A stretch of DNA of 64,000 nucleotides from Microtetraspora niveoalba. GTDB lineage: Bacteria; Actinomycetota; Actinomycetes; Streptosporangiales; Streptosporangiaceae. The translations under genes were made by a program, and so were the position numbers. The notes beneath the pieces are model-generated. The model saw only the letters and a list, made by a program, of their open reading frames with translations, did no database searches and was not told where the DNA came from. This document shows positions 1-6,668 of this stretch, piece after piece. Every line of letters starts with the position of its first letter. Positions within the stretch are counted from its first letter, which is position 1. Location of the stretch: positions 1 to 64,000 of the forward strand of contig NZ_BBYM01000005.1 of assembly GCF_001570405.1 (NCBI RefSeq), read 5' to 3'.

Positions 1-154
1 TTTCACGTCTATCCGGTGGCTGGCTGAGCGGTTCGGCTGGAGTTTGAAATCGGGGCCGTGGTCAACCTGGCGGCCCGGCTATCGCGCCGGGTGAGCGGGG
101 TTCCACGGGCCCTCAAGGTGTCCTTCCCTGATCGTCGGGGTGGCTTTGTGCTGG

Positions 155-1531
155 TCAGGTCGGGGCCGGGAGTGCCTGGAGCCGGGTAATGGCTGCGACC
201 AGTTGGCTGGCCCAGGGCCAGGACGCGGCGATGCGCAGGCGCAGGCGCCGACCACCACGGACCAGCCGGGCGGCAACGGCGAACAGGCGCAGCCTCAGGC
301 GTTTGGGCTCATACCGGCGAGCGGAAGTGCCGTGTAGGGCGAGCATCTGCGTCCAGGCGAGGAGTTCACAGGCCAGCGCGACAATCTCCACCCAGATCTG
401 GTTTTGAGTGAAGTCACGCAAGGGCAGGTTGCGTAGGCCGGTGTCCTTGGCGGCGCGGATGCGGTCCTCGCAGCGGGCGCGGCGACGGTGGCGTAACTCC
501 AGGTCAGCGAGCTGACCGTGCCGGGTGTTGGTGATGAAACACGTGAAGCGGTGCCCGTCGATGTCGGTGAAGCGCAACTGCGCGCCCGGATGGGGCCGCT
601 CCTTGCGCACGACGACCCGCATCCCCTTCGGCCAGGAGGAAAGGTCGAGCAGGCCGGTCAGCTCGGCGACCCAGGCACCAGCCCGGACCTTGCCGTCTGC
701 GTCGTAGGCGGGTGTCCACGCATCGGGCGGCAAGGTGAGGATCGCCTGCTGGATGTCGTCGGTGAGGGTGAACCCGATGGAGTAGGCGAGCCGCCGTCCT
801 GGGCGAGTGAGCCAGGTGAGGAACTCGTGGGTGCCGCCGCCGGAGTCTGTGCGGATCAGCACCTGGCGGCGGCGCTGTTTGGGGAGCTGCGCGAGTGCCA
901 GCCGGGTGGCGTCGATGTGATCGAGTGCGGTGTTGGAACCGGCGTTGCCTGGCCGTAGCACGATGGCGAGGGGCTCACCGGCCCCGTCGGCGCCGTGGTC
1001 GGCGAAGACGGTCATCGGGTGGAAGCCGAAGGTCTTCTTCCAGGTCGGCGTGGCCTGGTCCTTGTCGGAGTGGGCGATGACGATGGTGGCGTCGATGTCG
1101 ATGGGGATCAGCTCGCCGTCTGTGCCGGGCGCGTGCTGTCCGGCGAGGGTCCAGGCTTGCCGGCGGGCGACGGCACGTGCGGCGCGGATGGCTTTCAGCG
1201 CCCGGGCGGGGTCGGCAGCGAGCCGGTCGATCAGGCGGGAGACGGTCGGGTCGGAGGCTACATGGCCGAACAGTTCCGGCTGAGAGCGCAGTATCGCGAT
1301 GTCGGCCAGGCAGTCCCCGCCGAGAGCCAGGCTGATGGCCAGGTCGGTGATGACCTTGCCGGGATCGTGGACGGCCCGTGGTGGCCGCCATCGCTCCAAC
1401 TGGGCTGATAGGGCCTTGTTCAGGCCGGTGACCCGCAGTGTCTCCAGCAGGAGAAGCCCACCGGCTTGGGAGACGAGTCCCGCTCCATCGGCGGAGACCA
1501 CGATCTTGCGTTGGGAACCGATAGTCTGCAC
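155..1531 (-). CDS. IS1380-family transposase
   Basis: 458-residue DDE transposase that would catalyse cut-and-paste movement of its insertion sequence. Candidate catalytic residues are D145/D147 in IDIDATI, D229 in IRTDSGGG and E355 in RARCEDRIRAAKDTG, in the order and spacing expected of the IS1380 family. The reading frame is intact with an ATG start. The gene lies immediately upstream of a plasmid-type replication gene on the opposite strand, so the element may have inserted into an integrated plasmid-like island. I compared the flanks (1-154 and 1532-1665) and could not find convincing terminal inverted repeats or a target duplication, so the element ends are not resolved. The family call is confident; current activity is unknown. 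Confidence 0.9.
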   Translation of the reverse strand: MQTIGSQRKIVVSADGAGLVSQAGGLLLLETLRVTGLNKALSAQLERWRPPRAVHDPGKVITDLAISLALGGDCLADIAILRSQPELFGHVASDPTVSRLIDRLAADPARALKAIRAARAVARRQAWTLAGQHAPGTDGELIPIDIDATIVIAHSDKDQATPTWKKTFGFHPMTVFADHGADGAGEPLAIVLRPGNAGSNTALDHIDATRLALAQLPKQRRRQVLIRTDSGGGTHEFLTWLTRPGRRLAYSIGFTLTDDIQQAILTLPPDAWTPAYDADGKVRAGAWVAELTGLLDLSSWPKGMRVVVRKERPHPGAQLRFTDIDGHRFTCFITNTRHGQLADLELRHRRRARCEDRIRAAKDTGLRNLPLRDFTQNQIWVEIVALACELLAWTQMLALHGTSARRYEPKRLRLRLFAVAARLVRGGRRLRLRIAASWPWASQLVAAITRLQALPAPT

Positions 1532-1838
1532 GTGAAAAGTGCCTTCTGAATTGGCGCGGACAGGACTCTCGACAAGCCCGATCCTCCCAGTTCAGAGGCG
1601 CTTTTCTCATGTAAACGATCAACCTCGGAGAAATTCACCGCGAAAGCCCGAGGCTAACGCCGTACCGCTGGAGGGACCCGGCCCAGCGGCAGGCGTCACG
1701 CCCTTTCATTTCTGGTCGCACACTCCCAGGTTCTCTCGCTGACGTGCCCGTGTTCGGCCGTTCGGCTGCTGGCTCACGGTGCCCGGCGTCTGTTCCGCAT
1801 GCGCGGCGGTGGCTCCACCCACGAGGAAAGGAGCCGAC
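1532..1838. other. Flank between transposase and rep locus, no gene seen
   Basis: About 300 bases that should contain the right end of the IS and the leader of the replication locus. I see no convincing gene. A strong ribosome-binding sequence (AAAGGAG, about 1827-1833) closes the stretch just before a CTG codon. An in-frame ATG at 1779 could give a slightly longer first gene but has no ribosome-binding site. Confidence 0.4.
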
Positions 1839-2015
1839 CTGACCACACCGACCCTCACATCTGCCCAGGAGTGGGGCAGACGCAAAGCCGCCGAATCTCC
1901 TCGTTGGTCCGCCGACAAATGGCACCGGGTCGCCACCATCTTGGGCGTCGAAGTGGTCGACGAGCCTGCCCGCGCAGACTCTCCGTCCGAGCAGGGCGGG
2001 AAGGATGCCGCGTGA
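1839..2015 (+). CDS. Small protein translationally coupled to repSA
   Basis: Predicted 58-residue soluble, charged protein of unknown function (starts TTPTLTSAQEW, ends EQGGKDAA). The start is inferred: AAAGGAG sits five bases before a CTG in the same frame, whereas the only upstream ATG (1779, giving 78 residues) has no Shine-Dalgarno sequence. The stop TGA overlaps the GTG of the replication initiator by four bases (GTGA), typical of translational coupling. That makes it likely to be a real gene dedicated to the replication locus, perhaps a small regulator of Rep synthesis (inference). CTG starts are rare, so the start is the weakest part of the call. Confidence 0.55.
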   Translation: MTTPTLTSAQEWGRRKAAESPRWSADKWHRVATILGVEVVDEPARADSPSEQGGKDAA

Positions 2016-3406
2016 GTGAGCGTCCCTCCTTCTCCGCTGGGATCGTGGCCGCTGCGCAACGCGCGGAGATGCCGGACTTCCCGCGCTGGCAACAGATGGT
2101 GCGGGCCACGGGCGGCTGTGCTCAACCGATCCGGCTGCACGGGGAAAGGGTCACCCTCGACGCCGGTACAGGTGAGGTCCTGGACGTCTACCGGACGGCC
2201 GACGAACCAACGGGCTACCTACTGACGGCGTGCGGCAACCGGCGCGCGTCCCGCTGTCCGGCCTGCTCGGAGGTCTATCGGGACGACACCTATCACCTGA
2301 TCCTCTCCGGCCTGCGCGGTGGCAAGGGCGTCCCCGAGGACGTGAACGCTCACCCCCGCGTGTTCGCCACCTTCACCGCTCCATCCTTCGGCGCAGTCCA
2401 CGCGCACCGAGAGAGGGACGGTAAGGCGCTGCCGTGCCGCGCTCGTCGAGACAACCCCCTGTGCGAGCACGGACGGCGGGAAGGTTGCGGGGCTCGGCAC
2501 GACCGTGACGATCCCCAGGTCGGGCAACCGTTGTGCGTGGACTGCTACGACTACCGGGGCGCGGTGCTGTGGAACGCTCACGCGGGCGAGCTGTGGCGCA
2601 GACTCACGCAGGGCCTTCCGGCGGTCTTCGCTCGGCTGGTAGGCGTCAGCCGTACGGAGCTGCGGCGGCACCTGCGGCTGTCCTATGCCAAGGTCGCCGA
2701 GTATCAGGCGCGCGGCCTGGTCCACTTTCACGCGGTGATCCGCCTCGACGGGCCGGACGGTCCCGGTGATGCTCCTCCGCACTGGGCGACCGTCCCGCTG
2801 CTGGACCGCGCGCTACATGAAGCGGCCGGACAGGTCGCCGTGCCCGTCTCCGATGCCGTCCTGGGCTGGGGTGAGCAGATCGACGTGCGGCCGGTATACG
2901 TCGCGGCCGATCTGGAGGGGATGAGTGATCAGCGGGTGGCGTCCTACGTGGCCAAGTACGCCACCAAGGGAGCCGAGTCAGCGGGAACCGTAGACCGCCC
3001 GATCCGCCACGCCTGGGAGATCTCCCGGCTGGAGGTGACCGAGCACGCCCGACGCATGATCTACACCTGCTTCAGCCTCGGTGACCTTCCCCAATATCGG
3101 CACCTGCCGTTGCGGCAGTGGGCTCACATGCTCGGCTACCGGGGCCACTTCTCGACGAAGAGCCGCCTCTACTCGGTCACGCTCGGGGACCTGCGTCAAG
3201 CGCGGGCCAATCATCGCGCCAAGGAAGCACGCGAGCTGATCGGCCTCCCGGCCGTCGTGGAGCGGGAGACCGTGACACATCAGGAGTGGCGTTACGCCGG
3301 GAGCGGCCATCGGCACGGGGAGCACTTCTGGGCCGAGCACGCCCGGCAACGCATCGCCACCGCTCGCCGGATCGCCCGTGAGCGGGAACGGCGGGACCCG
3401 GCATAA
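2012..3406 (+). CDS. repSA: RepSA-type rolling-circle replication initiator
   Basis: 464-residue initiator of the pSAM2 RepSA type, which nicks the plus strand of an actinomycete integrative and conjugative element and drives rolling-circle replication. I see a HUH-type metal motif HFH at 238-240 (GLVHFHAVIRLDG) and a tyrosine/lysine motif YVAKYATKG at 312-320. There are also several Cys pairs that could bind zinc (around C74-C85 and CVDC at 175-178). pSAM2 RepSA is of similar length, about 460 residues. The frame stays open upstream, but the GTG at 2012 fits the family length and overlaps the preceding stop. No xis or int gene follows, as would be usual, so the element is incomplete or rearranged in this window. 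Confidence 0.88.
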   Translation: MSERPSFSAGIVAAAQRAEMPDFPRWQQMVRATGGCAQPIRLHGERVTLDAGTGEVLDVYRTADEPTGYLLTACGNRRASRCPACSEVYRDDTYHLILSGLRGGKGVPEDVNAHPRVFATFTAPSFGAVHAHRERDGKALPCRARRDNPLCEHGRREGCGARHDRDDPQVGQPLCVDCYDYRGAVLWNAHAGELWRRLTQGLPAVFARLVGVSRTELRRHLRLSYAKVAEYQARGLVHFHAVIRLDGPDGPGDAPPHWATVPLLDRALHEAAGQVAVPVSDAVLGWGEQIDVRPVYVAADLEGMSDQRVASYVAKYATKGAESAGTVDRPIRHAWEISRLEVTEHARRMIYTCFSLGDLPQYRHLPLRQWAHMLGYRGHFSTKSRLYSVTLGDLRQARANHRAKEARELIGLPAVVERETVTHQEWRYAGSGHRHGEHFWAEHARQRIATARRIARERERRDPA

Positions 3407-3429
3407 CGGCTGCCTGGTCACGTACGCGA

Positions 3430-3498
3430 GTGGTGCGGCCGGCGGAATGCCGTAGGCACCCGAAGGGTGAGCAAAGCGAGTTCGGCCGGCGGCACCAC
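3430..3498. repeat. Structured inverted repeat (branched hairpin) after repSA
   Basis: A 13-base outer stem (3430-3442 with 3486-3498) pairs at 12 of 13 positions; the only mismatch is G3437/G3491. Inside it lie short hairpins with three-base loops: GCC-GTA-GGC (3449-3457) and ACCC-GAA-GGGT (3458-3468), with a third weak GC-AAA-GC (3471-3477). It sits 24 bases after the repSA stop and between convergent genes. It could be a bidirectional terminator, a single-strand origin of the rolling-circle element, or a small structured RNA. The sequence alone does not decide. Confidence 0.6.
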
Positions 3499-3521
3499 GG
3501 TAGCCGGGCCACTGCTCCGCT

Positions 3522-4004
3522 TCAGTCGCGCTCCGCCCCTTCCGGCCAGACCACCCGTACGGCCATGCCTCGGCTACGAGCCTCAGCGACGACGTCGGCG
3601 GTTCCGCCGAACCCTCGGGCGGGCTTGCCGTCCCATACGGCGAAGAGATGGTCCGCCTGGTCGAGCATGAACACGCTGGCGGCCATGTGCGCCTCAGAGG
3701 TGGACTCGACGAAATCGAGTTGGTGAACCCTGTCCGCCCGGCTGATCAGCGCGTCATACTCGCGCCACGCCTCCGGGGGCAGTCCCTCCCGGTACTTCTG
3801 CGCGGGAACGACGACCTCCAACCTGCCCCCCACTTCCACAACCGCTCGGGCGAAGATCTGATCAGCACCATCCGCCAGGCAAGACAGGCCGATCACGTCC
3901 GTTGCGTCGTCAAAGGCTCTCTTCAGCTCGGCTTCGATGAGAGCAGCGGTGGCCTGGGGCAGTCCCCGGTGGCCGGAGATGGCGATACGAGGCATGATCC
4001 TCAT
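3522..4004 (-). CDS. SLOG/DprA-like Rossmann-fold protein
   Basis: 160-residue protein with an alternating beta/alpha pattern: an N-terminal strand and loop PRIAISGHRGL, a second strand VIGLSCLADGADQIFARAVVE, then LEVVVPAQKY, and near the C terminus GFGGTADVVAEARSRGMAVRVVW. This glycine-rich arrangement resembles the SLOG/LOG superfamily of nucleotide- or nucleotide-derivative-binding Rossmann proteins. The assignment is by pattern and no substrate can be named. It starts two bases after the stop of the upstream XRE regulator, so the two are almost certainly co-transcribed and probably work together. A second in-frame ATG nine bases later is an alternative start. Confidence 0.6.
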   Translation of the reverse strand: MRIMPRIAISGHRGLPQATAALIEAELKRAFDDATDVIGLSCLADGADQIFARAVVEVGGRLEVVVPAQKYREGLPPEAWREYDALISRADRVHQLDFVESTSEAHMAASVFMLDQADHLFAVWDGKPARGFGGTADVVAEARSRGMAVRVVWPEGAERD

Positions 4005-4006
4005 CT

Positions 4007-5260
4007 CTACAAGAGGGTGGCGCGAAGCCTGTCGTCGAAGGCACGAACGCCGCTGGTGATCGGTCCGGTGTAGTTCCTGCGGAAGCGCCGCACGCGGTGG
4101 ATGACCCGGTCGGATCCGTGGCTCATCCCGATCCGGAGGGCCTCCCCCGCCAGATGGAACGCCTCGTCGATCTCACCGGTCATGCTCTTGGCGGCGGCGA
4201 CCTCGGTCATCAGTACGCCCCGTTGCTTGACCGCTGGTTGCGTCGAGGAAAGGGACTCCGCGAACGCGCTCACGGCCTCCTCGGGCCGTTCCAGACGCAC
4301 CATGACCAGAGCGCGGTAGCCCGCGAGCTTGGCGTGGTCGAACGGGAAGACCCACGGCCACGGTGGGGCGGCGGCGTGTTCGCTCGCGGTGACGGCCTTC
4401 TCCGCGGTCTGCAATGCGGTCAGGGCTGCCGTGGCGTTGTGGGCGGTGGCGTATCCGAGCGCCTCGATGCTCGACAACCATGCGTGCGCGGTCGCGGGTG
4501 GCCGATCACCGAGCTGGCGTCGCGCTTCCGCGAGCAGCCCCAGGCCGAGAGCAGGATCATCCGCGTCGATCTCGAATGAGGCCAGGCTGCCGATCATGTA
4601 GCTGCTGAGGAGGTTGTGCTGCGCCCGCCGGGCTGTGTCGATGGAAAGGCGGTAGTAGGTGCGCGCCGTGCCGGTGTCGTGCATGTCGGCATGCAGCCAG
4701 GCGGCGAATCCGGCGGCCTCGCTGACTGCGGCGCAGATCTCTGCGGCGTGCGCGGACAGTGCGGCGCGGCCAAGGGTCCGGTTGGCCATCTCCACATGGG
4801 CGACCGCACCGCGTGCCAACTCACGCGCCGGAGTGGTGGCCTCAAGACGTCGTTGCGCGCCAGTGATCGCGGTGAGAGTGGGCGCCGTGGTCTCGTCGGC
4901 CTCGGCGCGTTTCGGAGTCGGGGCGACGGTGAGCGCCGCGAGAGCCACCGCCTTGCCGAAATCTCGCCGTTTCGTCGGATCGTCATCTCCCCGATGACCG
5001 AACCGGAGCAGATGGAGCGGGACTCCGAGTCGGCCTGATATCTCCCGGACTTGATCAATGGTGAGCGGCTGTCGGTGCCGGAGCACCTTGGAGACCCAGC
5101 TCTGGGAGTAGCCCACCGCCTCGGCGAGCTGTCCCTGCGTCCATCCGTGCGTTCGCATGGCTTCGGCAAGGATGGTGGGGATGTCGCACTCCGCGAGCGC
5201 GGACGCCGCACGAGGGGAAGACCAGAACTGGGGCGGCAAGCTGCCGCTCGCTCGATCCAT
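4007..5260 (-). CDS. XRE-family regulator with C-terminal TPR-like region
   Basis: 417-residue regulator. An N-terminal helix-turn-helix at about 41-62 (TQGQLAEAVGYSQSWVSKVL) is followed by a region to about 80 typical of Cro/C1-type DNA-binding domains. The remaining 300 or so residues are Ala-rich paired helices of the tetratricopeptide kind common in actinomycete signal-responsive regulators. It is transcribed divergently from a small two-gene unit, with a perfect 17-bp palindrome (5297-5313) between them that is the obvious candidate operator. It is followed after two bases by a SLOG-type protein gene. The ligand or partner sensed by the TPR-like region is unknown. Confidence 0.8.
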   Translation of the reverse strand: MDRASGSLPPQFWSSPRAASALAECDIPTILAEAMRTHGWTQGQLAEAVGYSQSWVSKVLRHRQPLTIDQVREISGRLGVPLHLLRFGHRGDDDPTKRRDFGKAVALAALTVAPTPKRAEADETTAPTLTAITGAQRRLEATTPARELARGAVAHVEMANRTLGRAALSAHAAEICAAVSEAAGFAAWLHADMHDTGTARTYYRLSIDTARRAQHNLLSSYMIGSLASFEIDADDPALGLGLLAEARRQLGDRPPATAHAWLSSIEALGYATAHNATAALTALQTAEKAVTASEHAAAPPWPWVFPFDHAKLAGYRALVMVRLERPEEAVSAFAESLSSTQPAVKQRGVLMTEVAAAKSMTGEIDEAFHLAGEALRIGMSHGSDRVIHRVRRFRRNYTGPITSGVRAFDDRLRATLL

Positions 5261-5296
5261 GACGCTAGGTTAAGCCAGATCACCTCAGCGCGGCCG

Positions 5297-5313
5297 TATT
5301 CGTGACACGAATA
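5297..5313. promoter_or_regulatory. 17-bp perfect palindrome, candidate operator
   Basis: TATTCGTGACACGAATA has perfect 8-base arms around a single central A. It lies in the 115-base gap between the divergent XRE regulator (start 5260) and the small gene at 5376. That is where a homodimeric HTH protein would act on both promoters. The role is inferred from position and symmetry only. Confidence 0.6.
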
Positions 5314-5375
5314 GAGCCGCTACCGACAGTGCTGGGCTGTTCAGCGCGTGTGCCGCCCTTCGTGATGATCGCGGC

Positions 5376-5717
5376 ATGCATCGCTTACCACTCCGGGCAG
5401 CCAACCGATTACTGACAGCGCTGGAAGATCTCGGCATCGCGGCTGACGTTCACGAGGGCTACGGGATCGCGCTGGTATCGGTCTGGGTGGACCTTGTGGT
5501 CTGGACCGACGGCGCGTCCTTCTCCTGGTGGTCGGGGCGGATCTCCCAGCGGACCGGACTACGGGAGCACGCCTACTGTCCGGCCGACGACCCGGTGACG
5601 GCCGCTCGCCGTATCGCCAACCGGTACGCCGAACTGCGAGACGAGCACCCGCTGTCGGAGCTGATCCGCGAGGTGCTTTCGGAGATTCCCTCAAGGTGGA
5701 TAGGGCTGCCGGTATGA
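5376..5717 (+). CDS. Conserved-looking hypothetical protein, 113 residues
   Basis: Function not recognised. The protein starts with a basic segment (MHRLPLRAANRLLTAL), has a Trp-rich central strand region (VDLVVWTDGASFSWWSG at about 38-54) and ends in a helical part. There is no signal peptide or membrane span. It forms a two-gene unit with the next gene (ATGA overlap at 5714-5717) and diverges from the XRE regulator across the palindrome. A partner or target of that regulator is plausible but unproven. Confidence 0.6.
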   Translation: MHRLPLRAANRLLTALEDLGIAADVHEGYGIALVSVWVDLVVWTDGASFSWWSGRISQRTGLREHAYCPADDPVTAARRIANRYAELRDEHPLSELIREVLSEIPSRWIGLPV

Positions 5718-5953
5718 CCGTGACCCTACGCGGCCTGGAAGCCGAGTACGGCAAGCAGTGGACCATCACCGACGCGGCCGGGGGCGGCTGGTGCGCCGTC
5801 CGTCGCACGAACCTTCCACCCCAGAAGGTGGCACGCGGGCTGTCCAATGTCCGCTGTGGCGTGGATCTTGAGGAGCTGGCCCGACACCTGGCCGAGGAGA
5901 AACGGGGCGAAGAGAAGGATTCGCGACGCCCTCGGTTGCGGCCAGTGTCCTGA
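5714..5953 (+). CDS. Small hypothetical protein coupled to the preceding gene
   Basis: 79-residue soluble protein of unknown function (MTVTLRGLEAEYGKQW at the start, a charged C-terminal tail EEKRGEEKDSRRPR). The ATG overlaps the previous stop as ATGA, which fixes the start and implies coupled translation. A short beta-type segment (WTITDAAGGGWCAVRR) is followed by one helix (VDLEELARHLAEE). Its position suggests it belongs to the XRE/SLOG module. Confidence 0.55.
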   Translation: MTVTLRGLEAEYGKQWTITDAAGGGWCAVRRTNLPPQKVARGLSNVRCGVDLEELARHLAEEKRGEEKDSRRPRLRPVS

Positions 5954-6429
5954 GTTTCCAGACCGGCGCGACGGTATGGGCCGTCCTGACGCCCCCGTTC
6001 AGGCCCCGTATCGTCGCGTCACTGACGAGCGCGGCGGCGCTGATGACTCCCATCCCTGGGGAAGAGAGATCCGGAGTCCGCGCCGCCGCGCTCTCCAACC
6101 AGCCGTAGCAGCCACGAACAACGAGAAGCGGGAACCAGGGGGCCAGCATCATCCATTGGCGGATATCCCGCACGACCTTCCGCCTATCAGGCGGACCGAT
6201 CACCCTGCTCGGCTGAGCGAGGCCGTGGTCAGGAATGTGTGCAGTGAGCCCGTGTGCGGGGATGTTGCTGTCAGCACTGCTGTCACCAGCCAATAGGGAG
6301 CTTCCAAGATCGTGCAGGTGTGCGGACCCATGTCCTCATGTCAGTGACTGAGTTCGCCGGCGCTGCTGCTCAACCGTGAGACGCCAAACGGGACGATCAG
6401 GCTGCGTGAGGCGGCGTTGCTGTACTTCC

Positions 6430-6443
6430 CTGCTGTACAGCAG
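6430..6443. promoter_or_regulatory. 14-bp perfect palindrome upstream of ATPase gene
   Basis: CTGCTGTACAGCAG is perfectly self-complementary and lies about 225 bases before the ATPase start. It is a possible binding site for a dimeric regulator; nothing else supports a function. Confidence 0.35.
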
Positions 6444-6564
6444 ACCACAGCAACCCGCTTATCCGGTGGCAAGCCGACCCGGAGCGCAGGGCCGCCAGGC
6501 CCGAGCACCGGAAGCGGCGCGGCAGCCCGATCTTCCGCCGTCTGGCGGCGTGTTGCGCCAGCAA

Positions 6565-6603
6565 CTTCACCAGAGAGGGAGCATCGCGGCACTTTTGGTG
6601 AAG
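6565..6603. promoter_or_regulatory. Inverted repeat in ATPase leader
   Basis: CTTCACCA (6565-6572) is repeated in inverted form as TGGTGAAG (6596-6603) with 23 bases between. It lies 65 bases before the TTG start, where it could act as an operator half-site pair or a leader hairpin. This is inference from position. Confidence 0.35.
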
Positions 6604-6668
6604 CCAGGGCAAACTCTGCACACGTCACCTAGCCTAGTCCGCATTGATTGTGGCGCTGGAGGGCGACC

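Larger units (their letters stand above)
1839..3498 (+). mobile_element. Remnant of an actinomycete integrative element (AICE) replication module
   Basis: Replication module made of the small coupled gene, repSA and the structured element after it. AICEs normally also carry transfer (tra/spd), xis and int genes and recombine at a tRNA gene. None of these is visible here, and an IS1380 transposase lies just upstream. The boundaries given are only those of the recognisable module; the true ends are not seen, and the left part may lie outside the window. Confidence 0.55.
5954..6668. other. Intergenic stretch with palindromes, no convincing gene
   Basis: About 715 bases in which open frames on either strand lack ribosome-binding sites or recognisable protein features. 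Visible structure includes a small hairpin CCGCCT-ATC-AGGCGG (6180-6194), a perfect 14-bp palindrome (6430-6443) and an 8-bp inverted repeat (6565-6603). This may be decayed mobile-element DNA plus the promoter of the following ATPase gene. Confidence 0.45.

Noticed and set aside
1-1665. Terminal inverted repeats of the IS1380 element
   Set aside because: Compared both flanks by eye (GTTTGAAATCGGGGCC on the left, GGTGAATTTCTCCGAGG on the right complement); the similarity is too weak to call ends.
5766-6293. Minus-strand 175-codon frame in the gap before the ATPase
   Set aside because: Overlaps the end of the coupled small gene, lacks a ribosome-binding site and reads as low-information sequence; kept only as intergenic DNA.
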